Positions 36,436 through 46,593 of a DNA stretch of 64,000 nucleotides are shown in pieces. The translations under genes and the position numbers were made by a program. The notes beneath the pieces are model-generated. The model did not search any database. It was given only the letters and a program-made list of their open reading frames with translations, and was not told the DNA's origin. Where the stretch lies: positions 37,067,119-37,131,118 of the forward strand of contig NC_068350.1 in assembly GCF_014633365.1 (NCBI RefSeq), in the 5' to 3' direction. Every line of letters starts with the position of its first letter. The first letter of the stretch is position 1. The DNA is from Diospyros lotus (Eukaryota > Streptophyta > Magnoliopsida > Ericales > Ebenaceae).

Positions 36436-39400
36436 AATTATTTCTTGTTCCCAAGAAATTGAAGGAGACTAGTAACCTGAGGAAACCGCTGTAGAAGATC
36501 GGGAAGGTACTCCCAAGTTGTGTGGTTGGGATGCAAATGTGTCCACTGCACCAGAACTTGTGTGAGTGACATAGAATCTTGGTAGGTCACCCGTTTTTCC
36601 AGTATGGCTTTAGACTCTGCTTCAACAATGGAATCTTCCTAGAGTTTTGGCAGCTCCTGGCTGACTCCTGCTGTTATGCCAGTAGCCTTCTTTAAGAGAG
36701 AGACGTGGAAGACTGGGTGCAACCCCACGCCCTCTGGAAGAAGTAGCCGGTATGCCACTGGTCCGACCTTCTCAATAATCTTGAAGGGTCCATAGTATTT
36801 AGGACTGCGTTTAGGGATAGGCCCCTTGGCAAAAAAGATGCCGTTGAAATCGCTTTACTTTCAAAAGAACCTCGTCGCCTACTTCAAAATTACGATCCGT
36901 GCGGTGCCTATTCGCTAGTTGTTTCATGCGATGCTGAGCTGAAGTAAGCTCTTGTTTAAGAACTTGCAAGGCCTCTTGTCTTGCCTATAAGTATTGATCC
37001 ACGGTAGTTTCTGCAGGGCTGTAGTGCACGATAGCCGGAATTATGGGAGGGGGATATCCGAAGAGAGCTTCAAAGGGAGTTCTCTTGTGGGTCGTGTGGT
37101 AATTGGTGTTGTACCACCACTGGGCCAATGCGATCCATCTATTCCAGCTCCAGGGTCGAGTGAAGCATAAGCACCTTAGGTATGTTTCGAGACACTGATT
37201 AACCATTTCTGTTTGGCCATTGGTCTCCGGATAGTAAGCTGATGACAGCTGTAACCCAATGCCCAATCCGTGAAGTAGGGTTTTCCAAAATTGGCTAGTG
37301 AAAATCTTGTCTCTATCTGAGATGATGGCCCATGGCACTCCGTGTAGCTTAAATACATGGTCCATTAGTTTTCGGGCTACCTCTGTAGTCGTAAAGGGAT
37401 GCGCCAATGCAATGAAGTGACCAAACTTGGTGACTCGATTGACCACCACCAATATAGTGTCAAAGCCTTCTGACTTGGGCAACCCTTCGATAAAATCCAT
37501 GGTTATTTGCTCCCACACTTGGGAAGGTATCTGCAAAGGTTGGAGGAGGCCGGGGTAAGGCACTTGCTCGTGTTTATATCGTTGGTAGGTGGTACATCTT
37601 AAGACATGCTGAGTTACATCCTTCTTGAGTCCCGGCCAGTAGAAGAGTTGCTTCACCCGATGATAGGTTACATTTAGTCTTGAGTGACCCCCTATAGGAG
37701 AGTCATGTAGAGACTGTAGGATATTTTTCTTTAATTGCTCATCGTCCCTAATGACCACCCTACTGTTGTATCTAAGCAATCCTTCCTTCAGTGTATACCT
37801 CAAGTCCTCCTGGGTTTGTACCGATAGTCGAACCAGTAATTCTTGGATCCAGTTAGTCTTTTTGTAGCTGGCAATTATGCTTTGCACCCAATCTGGTATC
37901 AAGGTTGAAATGGCATGGGCACTACCCTGCGCTTCTCTTCTAAACAAAGCATCTACTACCAAATTTTCTCGTCCCTTCCTGTATTGGATCACATAATCAA
38001 ATCCCATGAGCATTGAAATCCCTTTTCTTTGTAGTTGATTGTGAGCCCTTTGTTGGGATAGGAATTTAAGGCTTTCGTGGTCGGTTCGGATGATGAAAGG
38101 CCGACCTTTTAAGTAGTATCTCCACTTCTCCACTGCCATTAGGACGGCTAGCAGTTCCTTGTCGTAAATGCTTAGGCCTACATGTCTTGGAGCTAAAGCT
38201 TGACTCAAATAGGATATCAGCCTACCCTCCTAGATTAAGACTGCCCCAACCCCTGAATCGCAAGCATCCGCCTCCAATATAAATTCCTTGGAAAAGTCTG
38301 GTAGTGTTAAAATGGGTGCCTTGGTCATGGCCTCTTTAAGAGATGCAAAAGCATTGTCAGCATCAACTCCCCATTGGAAGCTGTTCTTCTTTAGCAAACT
38401 GGTGAGTGGGTTTACTGATCAAGCCATACCCTTGTATGAACCTTCAGTAGTAGCCTGTGAGCCCTAAGAATCCCCTCAACTCTTTGAGGGTCTTGGGTTT
38501 GGGCCATTGTGACATAGCTGCGATTTTCTAAGGGTTTGTACTGACCCCTTGCCTTGAAATGATATGGCCAAGATACTCCACTCTTGCCTCGACGAAAGTA
38601 CACTTGGACCTTTTCACATAGAGTTGATGGTGTTTGAGGATTTCAAAAGCCTTCCTTAGGTGGTTTAGGTGCTGATCAAGGCTGGAACTATATACTAAAA
38701 TGTCATCAAAGAAAACCAACACAAATTTTCGAAGGTATGGAGCAAAGATATGGTTCATGAGGGCTTGAAATGTTGCAGGGGCATTTGTGAGGCCAAAGGG
38801 CATGACTAAGAACTCGTAATGTCCTTGGTGGGTACGGAAAGCTATTTTGAGGTAGTCTTTTGGGTTCATTCGAATTTGGTGGTATCCCGAAGTGAGGTCC
38901 AGTTTGGAAAAAACAGATGCTCCAGCTAGCTCGTTAAGGAGATCTTCGATGATGAGAATGGGGAATTTGTTTTTGACGGTGATGGAGTTAAGTTGCCGGT
39001 AATCCACACAGAACCTCCATGACCCGTCTTTTTTCTTTACTAATAAGACGGGAGATGCAAAAGGACTTTGGCTGGGCTGTATCAAGGATTTGGATAGCAT
39101 TTCCTTGATTAGTTTTTCAATTTCGGCTTTCTGTATAAGGGAGTAGCGATAGGCTCGGAGATTTATAGGTGCACTGTTTGGTTTAAGGTGTATGGAATGG
39201 TTAAGGAATCTGGGAGGGGGGAGTGTGGCAGGTGTGGCAAATAATTCCTCAAACTCCATTAACAATGTGTGAATTGGGCCATTAGAGTGTACCTGATGGT
39301 CCGTCGAGGGTAAAGATTTGGCCCAGTGTTGCTTCCCACTGCCCAACCTGCATGGTGCAATTTCCTCCTCTTCACCAGCATCCATTTCTCGGGCATATAG

Positions 39401-40216
39401 GGAGTGTAACTGCCCTATGGTTGTTCCCCCCTGCTCCAACAGTCTTTGCAGTCTCTTTCCCGTCATTGCTTTGCATTCCCCTGTTCCTTGGCATCCCACT
39501 AGAGTTATCTTCTGGCCTTCCCTATCAAAGGTGACTTCCAAGGTATTGAAATCAAAGACCAATGGACTCACCGTTCGCATCCAATCCACCCCTAGGACCA
39601 CATGACATCCCCCTAATCTTAGGATTCGTAGATCAATAGAGAACTCATGCCCATTCATCACCCATCTGAACCCCACGCATTTTGATTGACTCACCATCTA
39701 GCTTCCGTTAGCTATCAAGACAGAGAGTGGAGCGATCTCCTGTAAGGGGCATTGTAATGCAGTGGCCGTCTCCTCATCAAGGAAAGTATGAGTGCTACCA
39801 CTGTTAATGAGGACTACCAACGCCCTCTTCCCTACTAGTCCTTTCACCTTAAGCACCTTACCCGAAGCCTGGCCTCGCAGCGCATGCATAGACAATTCAC
39901 CCCCTTTTTCATTCTTGTCGAGTTCTCCTTGTTCTTCCTCCTCAACTTCCTCCCGATCTTCTTCCCCCGGCCCTTCCATTGTCAACAACATCCTTTTACA
40001 TTGGTGGCCCGCTCCATACTTTTCTCCGCATCTGAAGCAAAGTCCCAATTGCCTCTTCTGCTCTATAGTTAGAGCCTTGGCAGGTAATTGGATTGGTGGA
40101 TTTCTTCCTGATGTACCATTCCTAGGCCAGGATTGGTTGTTACTTCTATTCATCCCCGCGTAGGGGGTATCCTCCCTCCCTCCCTCCTTTAGCCGACAAT
40201 CGATGCCTCTTGGCAA
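36436..40216 (-). pseudogene. gypsy pol (zinc knuckle, protease, RT, RNase H, integrase, chromodomain-like tail), broken
   Basis: Zinc knuckle CFRCGEKYGAGHQC lies near 40040. The protease motif reads INSGSTHTFLD, with Asn in place of the catalytic Asp of DSG. A TAG separates the protease from the next frame at 39697. Reverse transcriptase (39697-38528) has FCVDYRQLNSITVKNKFP, KLDLTSGYHQIRM and the catalytic FFDDILVYSS. RNase H holds LSIYDKELLAVLMAVEKWR and RTDHESLKFL. Integrase (to about 36985) has GGHSRLNVTYHRVKQLFYWP, ITMDFIEGLP, ISDRDKIFTSQFW and YYPETNGQTEMVNQ, but its HHCC finger has lost a cysteine (CTTYQ). Stops occur between RT and RNase H and after the integrase. Confidence 0.92.
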
Positions 40217-40427
40217 AGGTTTCTAGCGACAATTCGTGGAGTTTAGCCTATTCCGCGGCTTGCCCCACTGATGTTGGATAAAGCATCTTGACCATAGGTC
40301 GGATCAAGTCATCCAACCTGCTGATGAAGCTAGATACAAAATAACTTTCATCCAAGGACAGGTTAGCTAGCAACAATAGCGATTGTAGCTCTTCGAATCG
40401 TACCTGGTATTCTTCCACCATTCCCCT

Positions 40428-41150
40428 CTATTTTAGCTTATTGAATTCTTCAATAACGTCCGTTCTAGTCTTCTCCCCAAATCGACTACAGAGCCCATTA
40501 ATGAACTCTGGCCAACTCCACTCAGCCCTTTCCCAGCTCCAATTCTGGAACCATGCATCCACTACATCATCTAGGTAAGCAGCTGCGGTGTTCACCTTCT
40601 CTCCCTTAGCCACCCGATATTGGTAAAAAACTCTCTCACACCATCAGATCCACCATCGCAGCCTATCCCTTTCAAACAGAGGGATCTCCATTCTTGGTCC
40701 TTGTAGCGTGAAGTGATTTCCACCTCCTCCACGGTTCAAATTGTGTTGATCAGTCTCCATTCCTTCTTCGGTCTCTCCATGACCGTTATACCTTCGTCTC
40801 TCCCTTAGCGTCATCAAGATTGGCACCGATGATGCTCTAGGAGGAAAATCCGTGGGTAAACTAGCATGCGGTTGTTGAACAAAGAGGCTTAAGGCAGCAC
40901 TCAATTGCTGATTAAGCTGTTGGCTGAGCCCCGCAATCTCCTCCCGTAGCCCAGTCACTACTCGATCCACTGTTCGATCCAAATTAGTAACATATTCCGA
41001 TCGACTTCGATTAATCTCCTCTTGTATGTTTCTGATGCCCAACTCTAATAGATCCAGACAGTCCTCCACCTGCTCCCGATACTGTCGCATTCCACCCTCC
41101 ATAGCCTCTAACCTAGATTTCATCTGTTTCGCCCTGGTGCCGTCAGCCAT
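40428..41150 (-). pseudogene. gypsy gag (minus-strand element)
   Basis: Starts MADGTRAKQMKSRLEAMEGG, with a coiled-coil N-terminal part. It continues past a frame change near 40620 into the gag core AAAYLDDVVDAWFQNWSWER and FGEKTRTDVIEEFNKL. The RNA-packaging gag core is recognisable, but the frame is interrupted there and again near 40428. Confidence 0.88.
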
Positions 41151-41169
41151 CCTTAGCGCTCAGGTCATC

Positions 41170-41182
41170 GGCTCTGATACCA
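41170..41182 (-). other. Primer-binding site of minus-strand gypsy element
   Basis: Minus-strand TGGTATCAGAGCC, a 13-base match to the complement of initiator tRNA-Met, two bases inside the 5' LTR. Confidence 0.92.
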
Positions 41183-41184
41183 AT

Positions 41185-41516
41185 TGTTAGATTCTCGATC
41201 TGATTAGGCACCTTCTCGTAATTGAGAGAAGGCTGAATAGGCGGGAAGGAGAAATAAGGGAGGGAAAAGAGAGAGATTAAGAGAGACGTAATTTGAGAGA
41301 GGAAAAGGAGGGAAAAGATCAATGTAGAATTCTTACTTGATCCCCATCCTCGGTAGCTTTCTTTATTTATAAGGGAGGCAGTTAGTACATCTTCTAGAAT
41401 AGCCAATTGGCCATGTGCCTAAGCTATGATTCTCTACATCCTTTATTCCATACATCTGAGTAACTAACCCAACTAACTGAAGGACTAATTACAATATTAC
41501 CCCCATGGCTGTGACA
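41185..41516 (-). repeat. 5' LTR of minus-strand gypsy element
   Basis: 332 bp, pairing with 36069-36420. It includes TTTATTTATAAGG near 41360, whose minus-strand reading gives a TATAAATAAA box. Confidence 0.92.
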
Positions 41517-42984
41517 CTAGAATTTTGGGTTATTGAGCTGCATTATATTATGCTGCATATATGCTAAGCCACAGTACTGTATGTTGCATTTCAGGCATTG
41601 TGCTGCATGAATGACCTACTTAATGGCTTTATCACATGCACAGTTAATGTGCTTGTGCAGAAGAAGGGAAAAACTGAGAAAAAAAGAACCCCCAGGTTGC
41701 GCTGAGTTGCTGTAATGAAGAATATATGAGGGTTTTTGTACTACAATGTAATTATTTTAAGCCACACAAATGTAGCTTGAGACTTTAGGAATGCTTGTAA
41801 GCATTTTGAGAAACAGCTGGGTGAAATGAACTGGTTACAATCAATGACTAATAACAGGTCCATTTGATGAATTCATATGCTCATAAGTACAGACAGAAGC
41901 TTAAAATGTATATGATCATGCCTTGTTGCAGGCTTGAGTTAGTCTGTAACTCATATGGTGACACTAAGAAAGCAGGGAAAATGGCCCAAAGGCCAAGTTG
42001 GGAGTGGAGGACTGAAGTGGCTGAGCACCATATGAAGCATTTCGACCCTTCATTTTCCTTATGATATATGGTCTCTCCAGCCACAACTGTTTTTTATTGG
42101 GCAAAGGTAAACACAACACTGAACGAAATAAGGAAAATGGGATTTACCAACAGTGAGAATCACTGTCATGTTTTGTGTAATGAGTCAAAATCCTGCAGCT
42201 GGGCTAGGAGTTCCCAGCATTGTCCAAGGCACTTCTTGGTTGAGACTAAAGAAAGTTCAGAATTTCAGTGACAATTCTCAACCTGTTGCCTCATCAGGGC
42301 AGCTTGTCTGGATAGGACATGATGTTGTGAAAGGACTCATGGTTGAGTTTAGGGGAGATCAACATGAGGTAGCTAAGGATTGACTATATCCAATGCCCAT
42401 TAACTCTTTGCAAATGCCCATGAGAGTCACCTAGACAAGTTGATTAATATGCATATTAAGTTTAGGGGACAACGAATTTGACCATGCTATGCTGCCATAT
42501 TCAAATATATAAACCAGAGAATAGATATCCATAAACAAAAGAAGAAAAGATATATATATATATATGGAGTTCACTCTAACATATTATTTTCTAGCAAAGT
42601 TTCAATCATTGACAACAGGAAAATTTTAAAAAATGCAAAGTATTTGAGACTGATGAGAGAAGTAAATCACTAACTGCAAAAAAATTAAAGCTAAATAAGA
42701 GAACTAAGTTACAAAAGAATGTAAGGGATGAGTTACCCAATTTCTAGATGCAGACGTAATACTCCACGCCATCCATGTTTCCATTGCCCCTAACGTCTCA
42801 CAATTAACTTAAGGCAATGGTATACCAAGTACAACTATCTATGGGGATTCCACAGACAAGTGGGTTAATGGTAAGTCCTGTTGGCATCTTTGAATTTTAC
42901 ACCAATTGTCCTAATGTAAACAGGATGTCAGAAACCATGCTGCGGAATTGTTTCCAGATTGTAAAGCCACTCCAGTGACAACAT
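41517..42984. other. Spacer between gypsy element and PPR gene 3' end
   Basis: No recognised gene. Open frames near 41864-42064 and 42153-42383 show no domain and change frame freely. A TA run lies at 42550-42565. The last few hundred bases before 42984 would include the PPR 3' untranslated region on the minus strand. Confidence 0.5.
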
Positions 42985-45366
42985 TTATCCTAGTGAGGCA
43001 TTTTCCATTTCTTGTGTTTTTTTATAATGATCATGTAAAAGGGACTTGGTCTTGCTATGGATATAGGCTTCCAAATCATATCCCACTGATTTCATTCCAT
43101 CTAACAGATCAAGGGCATGCTTAGCTCTTCCTTGACAAAGTAAAAGACAATTCAGCAGCTTATTGCAAATGTGTGGCATCAATATGAAACCCTTCTCCAA
43201 AGTGTAAAAGAAAATATTTATTGCTTTGTCAAAATTCTGTTCTTTACAGAGGCCATGGATCAATATGACACAACTCGGGGGAGAAACAGAGACCCCCCAC
43301 TCCTTAAGTATAGAGAACACCTTCAAAGCTTCATCCAACTTTCCTGACTGACACAACCCGACAAGCCAAATGTTATAAGGTGCAGAATCAAAATAACTCA
43401 AGTTGAATTCCATTTCAAGTAGGCCTTGAACTACCTTTTCTAGTTCTCCTTTCTCAAAATGCTCCTCAACTCTTTTAATTGCTTGATGTTCTCGTCCAGG
43501 AAGGCTCCTCAAATACTTCAGCCAAAGATTGAATGCAACAGAGGTTTTCTTCTTTCGACAAGACCAAGTCATAAGTGACTTGTAAATTGCTGAGCTGGGT
43601 GGACACCCATTCTTTGTCATTTGATCCAAGATCCCAAAGGCATCCTCTTCTCTGTCAACCCTTTGAAGCCCATCAATGAGTGTGCCATATGTAACTGAAT
43701 CAGGGGAATTCCCCTTGAGTTGGAGTTCCTTGAAGAGCTTAAAAGCTCCATTGATATTTCCTGCTTTGCTGAATCCATTGATCAGAATGTTGTATGTCAT
43801 AATGTTTGGCATAACCCCACTATCAGCAAGCTGCATTAAAAGTTTATAAGCCTTAAGAATCAATCCCATGTCACACAATCTTGCCACCATTGACTGGAGG
43901 CTAGCACTGTCAAGAACCTTATCCACACCTTGAGAAAGCCGAAGGAACAATGATGGATTTCTTCCAATTTCCATCTTGCAAAATAGAAGGTGAGCATCCT
44001 CTAGTTTACCAACCTTGCAAAGGCCATTGATAAGAGCATTGAAGGTCACAAGAGAAGGGAAGCACCCAACTTTCTCCATCTCATTGAATATTTCTTGTGC
44101 CTCCCCGACTAAACCATTTCTGCACATGCCACATATAAGAATAGTGTAAGTGCAAGTGTTAGGGAAACAATCATGCTTTGAGATTTCAAGTTGAAGGGAC
44201 CGAGCTTGGTCCAAGAGACCCATATCACAAAACCCTTTGATCAGAGTATTGTAACAACGAGTATCTGGTACCACACCGCTCTCAGTCATAACCCTCAACA
44301 ACTTCAATGCATCCTTGACCTTGCCCTGTTCAGACAATCCCCGAATCATAATAGTATACAATACAAGGTCCAACTTGATGTTATCCTTGGACAATTTCAA
44401 AAACAATTCATGGGCCTCAGTAAACCTCCGGGCTCTAAATAGACCATCTATCAAACAACTATACCCATTTATCCCAAGGACATGTCCATCCTTCTTAAGA
44501 CACCTTAAGAGCAAAAATGCTTCATCAATTCTACCCAACTTGCATAACCCGCTAAGCAAAGCATTATAAGTAATTATATCAGGTGAACACCCACCACTTC
44601 TCATTGTATCAAATAGTCTATATGCTTCATCGACTCTGTTGGCATGACACAAGCCTGAAAGAATCACAGTATAAGTTATCCTATTGGGCATTATACCTCT
44701 TTGAGTCATTTCATCAAACAACTTAAGAGCATCATGAGTGTTGCCACTTTTACATAGCCCACCAATTAAAATGCTAAAACTAGCGCAATTTGGACGGCAA
44801 TTCAACTTCAACATCATATTATAAACCGCCAATGCCAACAAAACAACCTCTTTTTCAACCATTACATGTAATATCATGTTATAAGCACGCAATTGCGGCT
44901 CACATTCGAAGTCCTTCATTTTGCCAAAAACTTCCACTGCCTTTTCGGCCATACGCAACTTCCAGTATGCACTAATCAATACCACAAAAGCATCAGACGA
45001 AACACGACGACCACAACTCTTGAGCTCGTTGAGGATTTTCCAATACAAGTCAACCCCATCATCCTTAACGAGCATTCCAACAATAAAATCAAATGAGTTC
45101 CAGCAACGAAATCGATTTCTATTAGCTGCCCACATGAAGAAACGAAAACCCACTTCCGGGTCGGGTTGTTGCTGCAGTACAGAGCTCAAAATGTTGCAAG
45201 GTAGAGTGTAAGCCACCTTCTCGAGAGCAGACTCCATGCAGCTCGCGGTGTTGATGATTTTGAGGACTTGATCGGGAGTGGTGTGGAGGCCGAGGGATTT
45301 GGAGTGGTTTGAGTTGGAGATGAGTGGGGAAGTGCGTCGGCGAAGAGGAGGTGGGAGCTTCTTCAT
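42985..45366 (-). CDS. P-class pentatricopeptide repeat protein (At1g79540-like)
   Basis: An uninterrupted 793-codon reading frame. The N-terminus MKKLPPPLRRRTSPLISNSN is rich in Arg and Ser and free of acids, as in organelle (probably mitochondrial) targeting peptides. From about residue 155 the protein is a string of about 14-17 35-residue PPR motifs, for example SFSILIGGLCKSGNTHDALK, ITYTVILSGLCHANRVDEAY, VTFNALINGLCKVGKLEDAH and MTYNILINGFSKAGNINGAF. There is no E, DYW or SMR domain, so it is P class, a group that binds specific organellar RNAs to stabilise, process or help translate them. Layout and wording resemble Arabidopsis At1g79540; orthology is inferred. It has no coding introns, as usual for the family. 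A disrupted 5' copy lies at 20079-25614. Confidence 0.95.
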   Translation of the reverse strand: MKKLPPPLRRRTSPLISNSNHSKSLGLHTTPDQVLKIINTASCMESALEKVAYTLPCNILSSVLQQQPDPEVGFRFFMWAANRNRFRCWNSFDFIVGMLVKDDGVDLYWKILNELKSCGRRVSSDAFVVLISAYWKLRMAEKAVEVFGKMKDFECEPQLRAYNMILHVMVEKEVVLLALAVYNMMLKLNCRPNCASFSILIGGLCKSGNTHDALKLFDEMTQRGIMPNRITYTVILSGLCHANRVDEAYRLFDTMRSGGCSPDIITYNALLSGLCKLGRIDEAFLLLRCLKKDGHVLGINGYSCLIDGLFRARRFTEAHELFLKLSKDNIKLDLVLYTIMIRGLSEQGKVKDALKLLRVMTESGVVPDTRCYNTLIKGFCDMGLLDQARSLQLEISKHDCFPNTCTYTILICGMCRNGLVGEAQEIFNEMEKVGCFPSLVTFNALINGLCKVGKLEDAHLLFCKMEIGRNPSLFLRLSQGVDKVLDSASLQSMVARLCDMGLILKAYKLLMQLADSGVMPNIMTYNILINGFSKAGNINGAFKLFKELQLKGNSPDSVTYGTLIDGLQRVDREEDAFGILDQMTKNGCPPSSAIYKSLMTWSCRKKKTSVAFNLWLKYLRSLPGREHQAIKRVEEHFEKGELEKVVQGLLEMEFNLSYFDSAPYNIWLVGLCQSGKLDEALKVFSILKEWGVSVSPPSCVILIHGLCKEQNFDKAINIFFYTLEKGFILMPHICNKLLNCLLLCQGRAKHALDLLDGMKSVGYDLEAYIHSKTKSLLHDHYKKTQEMENASLG

Positions 45367-45396
45367 GGCAGCAACAATAGCATCTCATGTAGTGTT

Positions 45397-46440
45397 GTAC
45401 CTGAGATTTTGGAGCTCTGAGTTGAAATGTAAAAATGAGCCTCTCGAATCATAATATACATTCAAATTTTATTTTTTCATAATAAAGCATAAAAAAATAA
45501 ATAAATAAATATTCATACTATATCAAATAATAAAATCAAAAATTTTCTAAATGATCAATTAAAACTACTTCTTCCCTCTCTATTATTTTGTTGCTATTAA
45601 AGTATTTAAATAGATCACCGGCTTGACATTAAACTAATGATTCTTACCTTTGTTTCCTTTTTCTTTTTTGAGCTCCAGACATATGTTTAAGAGGCATGAT
45701 TTGCAACTACTGCTTAAGCCTAATAAAAGGAAAAAAATATTATGACAATACACAGCACGCTTAAACAATAATAACGCTAAACTTAATTTCTGAATTCTAA
45801 AAACCGTAAAAAAAAAAAAAGAAGTAAAAATCTATCAATAATCCAACAAGTCAAGAACAATTCACAAATTCAAAAAACATGCCAACAATGATTTAATAAT
45901 TTGCCCACAAGGCAACAAGTTACCAACAATCTAAAAACTAGCGCATAAAAGCGGACAAGGCAACACCATTCATTTATATGCCGACATTGAGAATCACAGA
46001 AGAGAAAACATACCAGTTGTACAGATCCAGGCGGCGGGCTCGGATGAAGCAGTCAAGCAGATCAGGAAGTTCCGGGGGGCTAAAACATTGGAAGACAGAT
46101 ATCAGAGGCGGCAAGCGAGAAAGAAAGGAGAGAGAAGCCGGGGGCGGGGGGGGGGGGGGTTACGCAGGGCAGGGTGTCACTGTCAGCAAGCGAGCGCGAG
46201 AGAGAGGCAGCGAGCGAGCGAGCGAGAGAGAGAGGGACTCAGGTCAGGGAGAAGGGTTTGCTGCGTTCGCAGAAGGGCAGGGGCGGGCGGAGCAGGGTTT
46301 GCAGAGTGGGTGGGCGCTGATTGGGGGTGGGCTGCAAAAAAAATTAGCCCAGATTTATGGGCCCGAAAAATCACAAAAATTCGGCCCTGAAACAACCGCC
46401 TCTTGGGCCTCACTGTAGGCCCAGGCCTTATCTCATGGCA
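45397..46440 (-). promoter_or_regulatory. Upstream region of the PPR gene (possible 5' leader intron and GC-rich promoter)
   Basis: This segment of about 1 kb is present only in the intact copy. At its ends the 8-base sequence ATCTCATG is repeated (45390-45397 and 46430-46437), whereas the PPR pseudogene has it once. A GC-rich stretch at 46020-46340 includes a G run at about 46145-46159 and GCGA/GA repeats at 46190-46235. On the minus strand CAACTG|GTATGTTTTC (about 46010) and AAAATCTCAG|GTACAAC (about 45410) could be the splice sites of a leader intron. Either the segment was inserted in one copy or it was lost from the other by recombination between short repeats. Confidence 0.4.
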
Positions 46441-46479
46441 TGAGGTTTTGGGGTTTTAGGATTGAAGGTTGGCGTTTTG

Positions 46480-46593
46480 ATGGAGAGAAATCGACGCCAT
46501 GTTTGTGTGAGTCTTCCATGGTGGCTGCAGATGCAGAGGTTACTGGCTAAAGCGCTGAGGAAATCTCTGTGGGAGGAGGAAGAAAGGGGGTGA
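46480..46593 (+). CDS. Small open frame next to the PPR promoter (37 aa, unknown)
   Basis: Reads MERNRRHVCVSLPWWLQMQR and on to a Glu-rich end before TGA. The matching stretch of arm A (minus strand near 19920-20020) keeps VSLPGWLQMQRLQAKALRRS, though its ATG has become ATA. Many differences between copies leave the peptide frame open, which hints at past coding, perhaps a first exon of an unrecognised gene divergent from the PPR gene. No known domain. It could equally be a leader fragment. Confidence 0.25.
   Translation: MERNRRHVCVSLPWWLQMQRLLAKALRKSLWEEEERG

Larger units (their letters stand above)
36069..41516 (-). mobile_element. Ty3/gypsy chromovirus-like LTR retrotransposon (5.4 kb)
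   Basis: Minus-strand element with LTRs at 36069-36420 (3') and 41185-41516 (5'), TGT...GTGACA ends, and flanks CTAAA (36064-36068) and CTAGA (41517-41521), a target duplication with one difference. The order is gag, protease, reverse transcriptase, RNase H, integrase, as in Ty3/gypsy. A chromodomain-like tail (VLVQWTHLHPNHTTWEYLPD, minus strand around 36500-36560) follows the integrase. The LTRs are very similar apart from small indels. Stops and frameshifts break the coding part. Confidence 0.93.

Noticed and set aside
39318..40163. Plus-strand frames of up to 123 codons
   Set aside because: Antisense shadows of the minus-strand gypsy gag/protease region.
41864..42383. Possible protein-coding gene between the gypsy element and the PPR gene
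   Set aside because: Three short frames in different registers, no domain, no splice pattern that joins them, and composition like the surrounding spacer.
45390..46437. hAT transposon with 8-bp target duplication ATCTCATG
   Set aside because: The 8-mer flanks fit, but the segment ends (TAGTGTTG and AGGCCTT) are not inverted repeats and no transposase is present. Microhomology deletion in the other copy is equally good.
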